From Anaerolineae bacterium (GTDB taxonomy: Bacteria > Chloroflexota > Anaerolineae > Aggregatilineales > Aggregatilineaceae), in contig JAFGHR010000025.1 in assembly GCA_016930015.1 (NCBI GenBank), forward strand, positions 1 to 64,000: a DNA stretch of 64,000 nucleotides, read 5' to 3'. Shown piece by piece: positions 19,060 to 29,823 of this stretch (the stretch's first letter is position 1; the number at the start of each line of letters is the position of its first letter). Both the position numbers and the translations under genes were made by a program. A model generated the notes under the pieces. The model saw only the letters and a list, made by a program, of their open reading frames with translations, made no database searches and was not told the DNA's origin.

Positions 19060-19995
19060 TTACACAACCAGCTCGTCATACAGCCGATCCAGGCTCAGAT
19101 CAGTAGCCACTGTTTCCCGCGTGCGTAACGTCAGCGCCGCCGCTGACACCCCCAGCCGCATCGCCTCATCCAGCGGCATGTGGTGCAGCAGGCCAAAGAT
19201 GACAGCGGCTGTCAACGCGTCACCTGCGCCGGTTTTATCGATAACCGGCGTGCGCAGCGCCGCCATATGGCCTGCGCTGCTGCCGTTTGCATAGGCCAAT
19301 CCTTGTTCGGCCAGCGTAACAATGGCGATCCCAACCCCCCGGTTGACCAGGCATTGCGCCACCTCGATCGCGGTTTCGCTAGTAGTCGGCGGGTTGTCCA
19401 TACCACACAACATCGCTGCTTCATTCGCATCCGGCGCAATCATATACAGGTCGGGCAGGTAATCTACAAACTTAACCGCCAACTCAACCGATGTTGGATC
19501 GGCACAAACCGGCAGATCATAACGCTTGGCTATTTTAAAAATGGTGGACAGCGCTTTAGGCGACAAACTGGCATCGATAGCCAGCATATCCGCCTCGGCA
19601 AACAAGGCGCTCTGGCGGCGCAGGTACGCGGGCGAGATGGCTTTGACGATATCATAGTCACTGATAGCCACCACTAACTGGCCCTCATCGTCAAGAATGG
19701 CCGTGTAACTCCCGGTATGGCCTGTCTCGACATGCAGCACCTGGCTGGTATCAACACCCGCCTCAGTTGTACGTTTCATCACCACCGCACCGGCGCTGTC
19801 CTGCCCGACCGCGGAAAGTAACGTGGTAACAACCTCAAGCCGCGCCAGATTTTCGGCGATGTTACGAGCCACACCCCCAACACTGTTTTTTATGACACCC
19901 CGGTTCACGGTATTCATCTGAAGCGATTCATACGGTCGCCCTTTGGTGTCGATACCGGATGCACCGATCACTAATACCGATGGATCAGCATCCAT
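19060..19995 (-). CDS. PfkB family carbohydrate/nucleoside kinase (pseudouridine kinase-like)
   Basis: GGVARNIAENLARL, DPTS, DKTGAGDALTAAVIFGLLH. Confidence 0.85.
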   Translation of the reverse strand: MDADPSVLVIGASGIDTKGRPYESLQMNTVNRGVIKNSVGGVARNIAENLARLEVVTTLLSAVGQDSAGAVVMKRTTEAGVDTSQVLHVETGHTGSYTAILDDEGQLVVAISDYDIVKAISPAYLRRQSALFAEADMLAIDASLSPKALSTIFKIAKRYDLPVCADPTSVELAVKFVDYLPDLYMIAPDANEAAMLCGMDNPPTTSETAIEVAQCLVNRGVGIAIVTLAEQGLAYANGSSAGHMAALRTPVIDKTGAGDALTAAVIFGLLHHMPLDEAMRLGVSAAALTLRTRETVATDLSLDRLYDELVV

Positions 19996-20306
19996 TGATT
20001 ATCGCTCCTCAAACACACTAGCTGAACAGGGTGGATATCGTCTTTAAAAACAGCATATTATTGGTGGTACTGGTTACAGACTGCACATTTTCATTGTGCC
20101 TCAAACGTGGTGTGGCGTCAAAGTATTGAGCGACAAAGCGCAATAAAACAAGGGCGCTGGTACGAAATACTCAGCAGATGAGGTAAAATAGTAACTTGTC
20201 AAGCGGCAGAGAACCGACTATATATGAATATGCCACACGACATCCGAACAAACGGTTAGAAGCGGTTTGTCGTTATGTGAGCAACTGCTTGCAGGAGTGT
20301 ATACAC

Positions 20307-20681
20307 ATGAGTATGGAAAACAATAAAGACGCCGCCTCACCCAATCTTGAGCAGTTGATACAGCTCGGCATCCAGACAGCTAAGCAAGGTAACCTGCAAA
20401 ACGCGCGCATGATTTTTCAGCAAGTTCTGGATGAAGATAAAAAGAACGAACGCGCCTGGTTGTTGATGGCCCGCGTTGCCGAGAACCGGGTTGACCGCCA
20501 GCGTTATATTCAAACTGTGCTGAACATCAATCCCAATAATGCCGATGCACAGCGGCTGTGGCGAGCCGAACAGAAAAAACGCCAGTCGAGTAACAGCCAG
20601 GTGCTTGTTTACGGTGGAATCGCCTTGTCTATTGTGTTGATTCTGATCGCGGTCGCTCTTCTGGCGCTTTTTGTACTCTAA
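20307..20681 (+). CDS. TPR-like domain protein with C-terminal TM helix
   Basis: LIQLGIQTAKQGNLQNARMIFQQVLDEDKKNERAWLLMARVAENRVDRQRYIQTVLNINPNNADAQ plus C-terminal TM. Start chosen at MSMENN. Confidence 0.75.
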   Translation: MSMENNKDAASPNLEQLIQLGIQTAKQGNLQNARMIFQQVLDEDKKNERAWLLMARVAENRVDRQRYIQTVLNINPNNADAQRLWRAEQKKRQSSNSQVLVYGGIALSIVLILIAVALLALFVL

Positions 20682-20807
20682 CCCGTTGCCATCACAGCCC
20701 GTAGAACCGGAACATCCATCGGGCGTCCAGTTAGTCATGTGAACGTCTGCGTGAAACACAGTTGCTTCTGTTGCCGGTAGCGTTTTAGCATCCAGGATTA
20801 ACCTGTC

Positions 20808-22382
20808 GTGGGAAACCAAGAGATTCAGAACCTGTTACACATGGCTATCGAGGCCGCTAAGAGCGGCAACAAGGCCATTGCCCGTGGTATTTTTGAGCAG
20901 GTGACGGACCAGGACCCCAATAATGAATTGGCCTGGTTATGGTTAGCATCTGTGGTCGATTCAATCGACGAACGGCGTGCCCATCTGCACCGTGTACTCG
21001 ACATTAATCCCGATAACCAACGCGCTAAACAAGCGCTCCAGAAGCTCGAACAAATGGCAGCCCAGCCACCTGTCAGGCGCCCAACACCAGCACCGACTCC
21101 GGCACCCATCCGTCCTGCCGAACCGGTCGATACGCTGCGCGATGAACTGTCATTCGAGGAAATGGACAGCAGCGCACAACCCGACGTACAGCCGCAACAC
21201 AGGCGCAGACGATCATCGTCGTGGGTATTCTGGGTGATCGGCCTCCTGGCCGTTTCGATGATCGCGGCGGGCATTGTGCTGCTCGTTACCCGTTCAGGCG
21301 AAGAAAAAACCACAACACCTGAACCGACTGAAGCCCTGGCCGCCGCACCGGGTACGGCTACCAGCCCTGGCAACACAGCTACACCGCGTCCAGCAGTGAT
21401 CACACTGGCCGCCACGGAGCCACTGCCCGCTACCTGGACCCCTACGGCCACCTGGACCCCCACCTCGCTGCCCACCGCGACAGAAACGCCACCGCCGCCC
21501 GTTGGTTACACGCTGTTGATCACCGCCCGGCGCGGAGGACAAGGGGAATGGCGCCTGTACACACTTCGTGGTGATGGGACGCAAGAAGAAGCCGTACCGG
21601 TGCGGCTGCCATCAAACATAGCCAATCAATCTATGCTGGAAGTGTACAACGCCACGTATTCACCCGGTGGCGAGCGGATCGCGCTCGTCGCCAGAATCCG
21701 CGAAACGCGCACGGTGGATGATGGCAGTGAAACCGTTGAGTTCAGAGACATCTACATCGTACCGGCTGAGGGTGGTGAGATGCAGCGCCTGACCACGCTC
21801 GAAGCACAAGAGATCGATAATCCCGACTGGTCACCGGATGGCAGCAGCCTTGTTTTTGCATCCAACCAGGACGGTGATTATGATATTTTCTCAGTTGGTA
21901 TCGACGATGGCGTTTTATCACCGATCACCGAAAACACGTTCGAAGACCGCGAGCCAGCATGGTCACCCGATGGCGCCCACATTGTATACGCGTCTGACCA
22001 GGGCGGACCGGGGTTACTCGAAGTCTGGCGTATGCAGGCTAACGGCCTGGATCAACAGCAGTTGACGAACGATGCCAATAACAGTTATGCGCCCGCGTGG
22101 TCACCGGACGGCAGCATGATCGCGTTCATCTCCGACCGTCACCAGGACAACGATTTGTTCATTATGAACGCCGATGGTACAGGCGAACGTTTGTTAACGA
22201 TCAGCGATGGCACCAACGAAGACCGTGATCCGGCATGGTCGGCAGACTCGCAGTGGATCGCGTTCAGCTCAACCCGTGACAGCGGGGTATTCGAAATTTA
22301 TTTGATACAACCCGATGGGCGTAACCTGTTTCGCAGTACAACCCAGGACGGCGACAGCCGGTTTCCGGCCTGGAAACCGTAG
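20808..22382 (+). CDS. TPR-TM protein with TolB-like (WD40/PD40) beta-propeller ectodomain
   Basis: GTG start. Same N-terminal TPR-like module as 20307, TM, T/P linker, then repeated xPDWSPDGSxLVFASNQDGDYDIF motifs. Confidence 0.85.
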   Translation: MGNQEIQNLLHMAIEAAKSGNKAIARGIFEQVTDQDPNNELAWLWLASVVDSIDERRAHLHRVLDINPDNQRAKQALQKLEQMAAQPPVRRPTPAPTPAPIRPAEPVDTLRDELSFEEMDSSAQPDVQPQHRRRRSSSWVFWVIGLLAVSMIAAGIVLLVTRSGEEKTTTPEPTEALAAAPGTATSPGNTATPRPAVITLAATEPLPATWTPTATWTPTSLPTATETPPPPVGYTLLITARRGGQGEWRLYTLRGDGTQEEAVPVRLPSNIANQSMLEVYNATYSPGGERIALVARIRETRTVDDGSETVEFRDIYIVPAEGGEMQRLTTLEAQEIDNPDWSPDGSSLVFASNQDGDYDIFSVGIDDGVLSPITENTFEDREPAWSPDGAHIVYASDQGGPGLLEVWRMQANGLDQQQLTNDANNSYAPAWSPDGSMIAFISDRHQDNDLFIMNADGTGERLLTISDGTNEDRDPAWSADSQWIAFSSTRDSGVFEIYLIQPDGRNLFRSTTQDGDSRFPAWKP

Positions 22383-22403
22383 TGTTGTGCCAGTCGGCAA
22401 AAG

Positions 22404-22451
22404 ATGCCAACCGGCGTTTTATGCCAACCGGCGTTTTATGCCAACCGACAC
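22404..22451. repeat. Tandem 17-bp repeat (2 exact copies plus partial third)
   Basis: atgccaaccggcgtttt x2 + atgccaaccgacac. Confidence 0.85.
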
Positions 22452-22532
22452 TATACCACTGAGCGTTCACACGTTATGATCAACAGTACGGTTGGGTTAA
22501 GTTGGCATTCATGCAATGAGTAGAGGGACCAC

Positions 22533-24032
22533 ATGAGTAATCAGGACCCCAATCCAGAAGTACAAAAATTACTCCAAGAGGGGATCAAAGCCGCCCGCGA
22601 AGGTGACACCAACACCGCCCGCAAATTATTAGAGCAGGTTGTGGAGCAGGACCAGTACAGCGAAAAAGGCTGGTTTTGGCTGGCAGCCGTGGTTGAAACC
22701 ACTGAAGAAAAACGCGTTTGTCTCGGCAATGTTGTCGTCATTAACCCCGACAACCAGCGCGCCCAGCGTCTATTGGAACGCCTGGAAGAAGGGGAGATTG
22801 GTGATTCTAAACGCGGAAAATCCAGTGGGGACGAGGGCGTTAGCAAAAGCTCGGTTCGCCTGGCAATTGGGCTGGGCGCAGTGGCCGTAATCGCGCTGCT
22901 GGTTGTGCTCGTGATCGCTGTCGGGGGTGGGGGCAACGATAATGAAAGTACGCCCCAGGCCAACAACGCTACCACCTCGGAGGGTGTACAAGCCCAGGAA
23001 ACACCCGAAACCGGGACTCAACAGATCACTGAAACCGTGATCTTCCAACCCACGCTGACACTAACACCGACCTTAACACCTCTTCCGCCAACATGGACAC
23101 CTGTTCCAAGCCCAACACCGATCGATACCAATCCGACCACGCCCCTGGCGCCGCCGCCGTCCGGTCTGACCGGGACCATCATCATGCGTTCCGGCCAGGT
23201 TGCAGCCGATCCATACAACCAGCCGATTGCCATCATCCAGCCTGACGGTACTGGTTACCGCATTGTTTCACCGGAAGGCGCACGCGGCCATGCACCGGTA
23301 TTGTCACCGAAGGGGCAGCGGTTCGCATATGTCCGGTTTGCTACCGGCACGCGTGAAAATGTGCTTCAGCACGCGCCGCTGGATGGGATCGGGGATTCGT
23401 GGAACTGGACCGGCGCCCCATATCTATACTACCAGGACACACCAGACTGGTCGTTGGATGGGGCGTGGATCGCTTTTACGGCCAGTGGTTCTGGCGCCGA
23501 AGAACCGGACTTGTACCGGGTATCGATCGTAGCTCCAGGTGAAACCGGCGAACTCCAACGCTTGACCAGTGACAAGGTAATCGAAAGCTGGCCGGCCTTT
23601 TCGCCTGACGGCACAGAAATCGTATATGTCAGTGATTTCACCGAAACCGGTGATCCCATCGTCGAGCTGCAAATCATCAACCTGGAAACGATGGAAATCC
23701 GGCGGCTTACTCATAATGGGTCCGGGTTGATTGAATCCGCACCGGATTGGTCACCCGATGGGCGGACGATTATTTTCCAGGCGCAGGAAGCCGGATCGGA
23801 AGAAACGGATATATTCCAGGTACCGGCGAACGGTGAAGTGCAGCCGATCAAAATCATCGACTCGGATTCGATGGATAGTCAGCCGCGTTACTCGCCGGAT
23901 GGGCGATATATCGTGTTTTCATCTAACCGTACAAGAAACTGGGACGTGTTTGTATACGAAATCGCGTCGCAAACCATTTTTCAAGTTACGACAGACGCTC
24001 GCACGGATATTGCCAACGGTTGGGGTCCTTAG
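22533..24032 (+). CDS. TPR-TM protein with TolB-like beta-propeller ectodomain (paralog of 20808)
   Basis: LLQEGIKAAREGDTNTARKLLEQVVEQDQYSEKGWFWLAAVVETTEEKRVCLGNVVVINPDNQRAQ; TM; xxWSPDGRTIIFQAQ repeats. Confidence 0.85.
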   Translation: MSNQDPNPEVQKLLQEGIKAAREGDTNTARKLLEQVVEQDQYSEKGWFWLAAVVETTEEKRVCLGNVVVINPDNQRAQRLLERLEEGEIGDSKRGKSSGDEGVSKSSVRLAIGLGAVAVIALLVVLVIAVGGGGNDNESTPQANNATTSEGVQAQETPETGTQQITETVIFQPTLTLTPTLTPLPPTWTPVPSPTPIDTNPTTPLAPPPSGLTGTIIMRSGQVAADPYNQPIAIIQPDGTGYRIVSPEGARGHAPVLSPKGQRFAYVRFATGTRENVLQHAPLDGIGDSWNWTGAPYLYYQDTPDWSLDGAWIAFTASGSGAEEPDLYRVSIVAPGETGELQRLTSDKVIESWPAFSPDGTEIVYVSDFTETGDPIVELQIINLETMEIRRLTHNGSGLIESAPDWSPDGRTIIFQAQEAGSEETDIFQVPANGEVQPIKIIDSDSMDSQPRYSPDGRYIVFSSNRTRNWDVFVYEIASQTIFQVTTDARTDIANGWGP

Positions 24033-24162
24033 GTTAGCTACCAGAGCACGGGTGTTTTTTGCCGTGCTCTGCTTCTGGACTCTGTTGACGTTTGATGTTT
24101 AAGATGAAAAGCTGCTACGGTCGTAGTATAACAACCGTAAACTGGATGCGACTATCATATAA

Positions 24163-25863
24163 ATGCCAACTCAGTCACGCACGTATGATAAACTGGCACT
24201 GGGCGGTTATGTAATACTTACGATCGTTTTGGCCTGGCCCCTGCCCATGCATCTGGCTACCCATGTGCTTGGCCCCTGGCGCACCGATAATTACGAATAT
24301 CTCTGGAAAATGTGGTGGGTGCCAGAAGCCATTTTCCGACGTAACGTGTCGCCATTTTTCATCCCAGACATCTATTATCCACATGGTTATAAGTTAGCCT
24401 ACGGCGAAATCACCCCCGGACACACGTTTTTACTGGCTCCTCTAACGCTGGCGCTGGGCCCAATCGTGGCCTATAACCTGGCCAATCTGGTATCGATTAG
24501 CTTGTCCGGATGGTTGTTATATCTCATGGCCCGTCGCTGGTTGTCTAACCTGGCCACCCCCCAATTAGCCGCAATGGCCGCGTTTGTAGCCGGAACTGCT
24601 TTCACCTTCAGCGGCTACCGGATGCATCGTATCAGTGGTCACCTGCCGCTCATCGATACTCACTGGGTCGTGCTGGCGGTGTTGGGTTTGGATTCCTGGT
24701 TAGATACCCGGCGCTGGCGCGACGCCTGCCTGACCGCGCTGGGTATCAGCCTGGCAACCTTATCATCGTGGTACTACGCGTTACTGCTGGTGTTCATCCT
24801 GCCAGTCTATGTTTTAGCCCGGACAGGTAATCCTTTTACCCTCCTGCGCGACCAGCGCAGTTGGCTGGCGGCGGGGTTGGTGATAGGTATCACGGCGGTA
24901 GTCTGCGTTCCCTTCCTCATCCCCTATCTGACCGTAGCCGAGGAAGGCGAAATGACAGTCCCCCTCCAGGATGCTGCGTTTTGGGCTGCCAGCCCTACCG
25001 ACTACCTGATGCCCAATCCGCGCCATCCACTGTGGGGCGATACCATTCAGCCCCTTATGTGGCCTGTGCAATGGGCTGGCGAAATGCCTGTCGAATTTGC
25101 CGTGACTAGCGGCCTACCGATGTTGTTTTTTGGCACCTGGGCATGGCGCAAGGTCCAGGGTCCACGCTGGCGAGCACTCAAGTGGATAACACTCACGGCG
25201 TTTGTGTTGAGTCTGGGACCATACCTGAAGTTAGGTCGTTTTTCGTTAGGCATTCCATTGCCGGCACTGGCCCTACGCGAAATAGCTCCGTTTGCGACCT
25301 CGGTGCGCAGTTGGGGACGATTTTCACTGATAGTCACTATGGGCATGTGTATCCTCGCGAGTGCAGGGATTGCGCTGGCATTACACACATCCTCACCCAA
25401 AGCTCAGAAGCGTGTTATTGCCATATTGCTGCTCCTGGTGTTGTTCACAACCTGGATTGGCCCCTGGGAACTAATCCGAGTCGAAGCGCGACCGGTTGAT
25501 GCCTGGTTGGCCAACCAACCCAGCCATTCTGTCTTGATGCAGTATCCTATCGGAGAAGCGCTGAGCGGGTCGAGCGTGTTCTACACTCGCACTCATCAGC
25601 AGCCGATCGTGTTTGGCTACGGCACCTATTTCCCGTTTCTGTTCCGCGATCGCCACCCGGAACTACTTGATTTCCCCGCAGACGCGGCACTGGACAGGCT
25701 GGCCGAATGGGGGGTGCGTTACATTTTAATCAACACCGAAGCGCTTGACGCCCTACCGGATCAGTCTGCCGAGAAATTTTCCCTTGCCGCGGTAGACGCA
25801 CAACACCGTCTGCGGTATGTGATTACGCTGGATACCGAGCGCGTATACGAACTAATCAACTGA
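24163..25863 (+). CDS. Polytopic membrane protein, glycosyltransferase-C-like architecture
   Basis: 566 aa with many hydrophobic segments and a C-terminal soluble domain. Confidence 0.7.
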   Translation: MPTQSRTYDKLALGGYVILTIVLAWPLPMHLATHVLGPWRTDNYEYLWKMWWVPEAIFRRNVSPFFIPDIYYPHGYKLAYGEITPGHTFLLAPLTLALGPIVAYNLANLVSISLSGWLLYLMARRWLSNLATPQLAAMAAFVAGTAFTFSGYRMHRISGHLPLIDTHWVVLAVLGLDSWLDTRRWRDACLTALGISLATLSSWYYALLLVFILPVYVLARTGNPFTLLRDQRSWLAAGLVIGITAVVCVPFLIPYLTVAEEGEMTVPLQDAAFWAASPTDYLMPNPRHPLWGDTIQPLMWPVQWAGEMPVEFAVTSGLPMLFFGTWAWRKVQGPRWRALKWITLTAFVLSLGPYLKLGRFSLGIPLPALALREIAPFATSVRSWGRFSLIVTMGMCILASAGIALALHTSSPKAQKRVIAILLLLVLFTTWIGPWELIRVEARPVDAWLANQPSHSVLMQYPIGEALSGSSVFYTRTHQQPIVFGYGTYFPFLFRDRHPELLDFPADAALDRLAEWGVRYILINTEALDALPDQSAEKFSLAAVDAQHRLRYVITLDTERVYELIN

Positions 25864-25970
25864 ATAGGTGTGGACGAACAAAAATACAGCGGAACACCGT
25901 GCGCCAAAGGTCCACCGCTACCGAAATATCAACAGAACCTGGTGCGGGGTTTGTGTTTTTGAAGGTCGTA

Positions 25971-26585
25971 TCACGCCTGAGGCGTGGTATCGGATTTGTC
26001 AGACACAGGTGATTCAGCCTGTTCAGAGGATGAATCGACCTCTGGACCATCGCCGCCTTGGGCGGCAGCGGTGATATCGCTTTTAACAGGCGCCTCGGCG
26101 TCAGGCGTCCCGCCGGATGGTTCGCTTTCAAAGTCGTCCGGCAAAGGTAATGTTGACGGGTCAAATCCCTGAGCGGCTGCATGGGTGATCATGGTGATTT
26201 TGCCGTCGATAAACGCGCCTTCTTCGGTCGATATCGACGTTGCCGTGATATCACCCCACACGCGCCCCGTGCGAAGCAGTTGCACTTTTTTGCCGCTCAC
26301 ATTACCACGCACCGCACCGGCAATCGATACGTTCTTCGCGTGGATGTCAGCCGTTATTTTGGCCGTTTCACCCACCAGGACGTTACCATCAATCGCCAAT
26401 GTACCTTCAAACGTGCCATCCAAACGTACATTGGCCTGGCTTTTTAAGTCACCCTGTAAGGTTGTGCTGGCCCCTAACACGGTTTCAAAACCGACCGGCG
26501 AACGCGGCAGAGGCGGGGGAGCGGGAAACGTATCCTCGTGATGTTCTGTTATTTCTTGCTGTTTGCGCCCACCGAAAAATGACAT
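25971..26585 (-). CDS. Bactofilin (polymer-forming cytoskeletal protein)
   Basis: ETVLGASTTLQGDLKSQANVRLDGTFEGTLAIDGNVLVGETAKITADIHAKNVSIAGAVRGNV. Confidence 0.9.
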   Translation of the reverse strand: MSFFGGRKQQEITEHHEDTFPAPPPLPRSPVGFETVLGASTTLQGDLKSQANVRLDGTFEGTLAIDGNVLVGETAKITADIHAKNVSIAGAVRGNVSGKKVQLLRTGRVWGDITATSISTEEGAFIDGKITMITHAAAQGFDPSTLPLPDDFESEPSGGTPDAEAPVKSDITAAAQGGDGPEVDSSSEQAESPVSDKSDTTPQA

Positions 26586-26800
26586 ATTTTTCCCCTTCCA
26601 CAGCCGCCATCACACTACCAGGACTATACTCTTGTTGAGATATAGAGTCAACGTGTCCAACAGGTGAACAGCCGCACCCCGGATCACTCCGACAGGGTAG
26701 ACCAGGTAACCAAAAAAGAGCATAAAACACCGCATGGTGTAAATGCCCTTTATCGATTGTCAGGTGGTGCTCAGCTCGCCGTGTACGGTCCAACCTGCGT

Positions 26801-27478
26801 TTAGCTGAGTTCGGTGCTGGGATCAGCTTCAGGCAGGTTGCGGGCGCGGCGCTCGTCAAGGAAGTCCTTGAGGAAGTGGATACCGGGCGGTAGAACCGAC
26901 ACAATGATGATCAGCAGCACAATCGGGATCAGGTACTTGTCTGCGTCCGGGAACTGCTGGCCCAGGAAATAGCCTCCGGACGTAACACCCACCGCCCACA
27001 GGAAGCCACCAACCACATTGTAGGAAATAAAACGGCGGTAGTGCATGGTACCAATGCCGGCCACAATCGGCGCGAACGTGCGCACAATCGGCATAAAGCG
27101 TGCGATCACAATGATCTTGCCACCGTGTTTTTCATATAGTTCTTGCGCCCGATGCAGGTGTTTTTTCTTAAACAGGAAAGAGTCTTCACGCTGGAAGAGC
27201 CGCCGCCCCACTTTGTGGCCGAACCAATACCCGGCGGTGTCACCGGTAACAGCAGCAACAAAACACCCAATAGCCAGCACGGGCAGGCTCAGTTCAACAT
27301 TCAACGTTCGCTGTAATGCTGAACTTCCCGCAATCATACCGGCGGTGAACAATAAGCTATCGCCCGGCAGGAAAAAGCCGATAAGCAGCCCGGACTCGGC
27401 AAACACGATGAAAAAAATGCCGATATAGCCGATAGTGGCGATAAACTCCTGAAGATCAAACGAGATAATATGCTCCAT
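26801..27478 (-). CDS. DedA family membrane protein
   Basis: FFIVFAESGLLIGFFLPGDSLLFTAGMIAGS...GDTAGYWFGHKVGRRLF...ARFMPIVRTFAPIVAGIGTMHYRRFISYNVVGGFLW. Confidence 0.93.
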   Translation of the reverse strand: MEHIISFDLQEFIATIGYIGIFFIVFAESGLLIGFFLPGDSLLFTAGMIAGSSALQRTLNVELSLPVLAIGCFVAAVTGDTAGYWFGHKVGRRLFQREDSFLFKKKHLHRAQELYEKHGGKIIVIARFMPIVRTFAPIVAGIGTMHYRRFISYNVVGGFLWAVGVTSGGYFLGQQFPDADKYLIPIVLLIIIVSVLPPGIHFLKDFLDERRARNLPEADPSTELS

Positions 27479-27724
27479 AGATATCAGGCGCAGTCCGCAT
27501 TAACCATACCCAACGCGGCACAAACGCCTCTCTCCTTTCACGCTATTGTAACGACCGAATGATATCGATGTGCGTTCCAACGTTATAGTTCGCAGCAACT
27601 GGTTTCATATACACGCAAACAAGGCATTCGTCGTACTATTTTCTAGCACAGCATCAAACCTAATGACAATAAAAACTGTAGGTGCGTCTCAAACAATCTT
27701 TGAGGCTGATTCGGTGTGCCGATA

Positions 27725-28633
27725 TCATTGCGTAAAAATTACATTGCCCACGCTACCATCATAGCCCAGTTCTTCAAAAACCGTGTTAAGTGTTTCGATG
27801 GGATAGCAAACAAACTTCTTTCTTCGTTTAACCCAGTAATGACGCCAGATGCCTCCGGCGATTTCGCAGAATTTTTCCTGACTCATCCCCGCCCGTCTGA
27901 TACCATATGGCCAAATCTCAGACACAACCGGTATTCCCTTTGACAACAAATTCTTCGCACCCAAGAAAACATATCCTTCCCAACCCTGAACATCAATCCA
28001 CATAAGTGCGATATTTTCGGCAAAGGAAGCTGGAAAACTCGGAACTAAATCATCCAGCCGTTTACACTCTACCGTGATGGTTGCGCGTGTGGACTCGTCT
28101 TGTAGTTCCATTGAGCTATGGAGAGAGGCAGCCTCTCGAATTCGATGATCACCGAAATTAGTCTTACTGAGTTCAAAAAGAGATTCACCTACTTGATCAG
28201 ATGCCGCGTAAGGGTAGCAGACAAATCGATCATCAAGTCCATTCAGTGTGACATTCTGCTGGAGCAAAGAGAAGTTATACGGTTCAGGTTCAAAAGCGAT
28301 CGCTTTTTCCATCTGACCTTTTTGGAGCATACCTATCGAAATAATCCCAATATTTGCGCCAACATCAATTACTGTTCCTTTTCCCTCTGCAGGAAGTTGG
28401 TTTATGCTCCTCAGCAGTGTGATTGAGCTTAACATCAAATCAAGCTCATATTGTCCAGATACGAATAACGATCTTCCAATGGATTCCTCCGCCCCAAGTC
28501 GAATTGTGAAGCGTCCTTGTTTGGTGCGAATCGTGATGAACTTGCGGAATCTCCTAATGATTTCCCAATTCAATAATTTTAACTTGACGTAGAAGCGTCG
28601 AATGATCTTAGGAGCCAATTTGCTGTACCGCAT
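27725..28633 (-). CDS. FkbM family methyltransferase
   Basis: GTVIDVGANIGIISIGML, AFEPEPYNFSLLQQNVTLNGLDDR, LMWIDVQGWEGYVFLGAKNLL. Confidence 0.85.
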   Translation of the reverse strand: MRYSKLAPKIIRRFYVKLKLLNWEIIRRFRKFITIRTKQGRFTIRLGAEESIGRSLFVSGQYELDLMLSSITLLRSINQLPAEGKGTVIDVGANIGIISIGMLQKGQMEKAIAFEPEPYNFSLLQQNVTLNGLDDRFVCYPYAASDQVGESLFELSKTNFGDHRIREAASLHSSMELQDESTRATITVECKRLDDLVPSFPASFAENIALMWIDVQGWEGYVFLGAKNLLSKGIPVVSEIWPYGIRRAGMSQEKFCEIAGGIWRHYWVKRRKKFVCYPIETLNTVFEELGYDGSVGNVIFTQ

Positions 28634-29052
28634 ATGTTTTACCTCATTAATGGAGCACTCATTCCTGGTCTGAGCGACTTTGGGCCAGCAATCCTAAGAT
28701 TTGAACGAAAGGCATGTCTTTAATTAGCTCAAACTGCCCTTCCCAGGAATATCCGAAACGAACTGGTGCAAATCTTTCCAGAGATTCAACGCAGATGATA
28801 TTATCGATAAACTTTTTCACAAAGTATTTTGAAGTGGTTTCGGTCCTCTTCAAGATCAACCAATCCGGCGCAAACATCAAGCCGGCGGGCACCTGGCTTA
28901 GCGGCGGGAAGTGTACCATAACTCAGCAGGCACGACCAGGGCATATTCCAGCCACGCGTATCCGGCATATCCAATCGCCGGAGCCGGTTCTCCTTGAGAG
29001 GTGGGTATGCTATAATGCAACCAGCATCAATAACCATCAGGATTCATATTGT

Positions 29053-29823
29053 ATGACACGGACGCTCGTAATTGCCAATCAAAAAGGTGGCGTCGGAAAA
29101 TCCACCTCCGTCATGAATTTGGGGGTGGCATTGGCGGAACGCGGCCTGCGCGTGCTGTTGATCGATTTGGACCCGCAAGGCGGCCTAACAGCGGCCTTTG
29201 GCATCGACACGTATGATATCCGGCGCAGCGCCTTCTCGCTGGTGATGCACAGCCATATTTCGCTGGCCCGTGTGATGCGGCCTGTTCGTGAACGGGTAGC
29301 GCTCGTACCGGCCAGTATCGATCTGGCCGCCGGTGAGATTCACCTTGCTTCAAAACCGGACCGGGCGCTCCGGCTGCGCCAGTCGCTCCAACGAAGCCGT
29401 ATCCCGTTCGACTATATCCTGATCGACACCCCGCCAGGATTAGGCATCATGAATGCCAACGGCCTGGTGGCTGCTGATGAAGTGTTTATCCCGGTGCAGT
29501 GCCAGTATCTGGCGATGCGCGGTGTACGCGCCTTGATGGATACCGTGGTGCGTATCAAAAACTCGATAAATCCAACACTCCGGTTATGCGGGCTGTTCGG
29601 CACCATGTACCGGCCCGAGTCACGGCATGCCCAGGAAGTCGTAGACGAGCTGCGTTCGGTTTTTGGCCCCAAGATGTTCAAAACCCTGATTGATTATGAC
29701 GACATAGTCGCCGAAGCGCCGGTCGCCGGGCTTTCGATGCTCGAATACATGCCCCGGCACCCGATCGCCGAGGGGTATCGAGTGCTGGCCGAGGAGGTCA
29801 TGCGTGGACGACTCAACAAATGA
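29053..29823 (+). CDS. ParA family ATPase
   Basis: MTRTLVIANQKGGVGKSTSVMNLGVALAERGLRVLLIDLDPQGGLTAAFG...YILIDTPPGLGIMNANGLVAADEVFIPVQ. Start set at 29053; the ORF is open upstream to 28714. Confidence 0.93.
   Translation: MTRTLVIANQKGGVGKSTSVMNLGVALAERGLRVLLIDLDPQGGLTAAFGIDTYDIRRSAFSLVMHSHISLARVMRPVRERVALVPASIDLAAGEIHLASKPDRALRLRQSLQRSRIPFDYILIDTPPGLGIMNANGLVAADEVFIPVQCQYLAMRGVRALMDTVVRIKNSINPTLRLCGLFGTMYRPESRHAQEVVDELRSVFGPKMFKTLIDYDDIVAEAPVAGLSMLEYMPRHPIAEGYRVLAEEVMRGRLNK

Noticed and set aside
24041-24070. cagagcacgg...ccgtgctctg hairpin after the second TolB-like gene as a confident terminator
   Set aside because: T-run lies in the loop rather than after the stem; function uncertain, so not listed as a feature.
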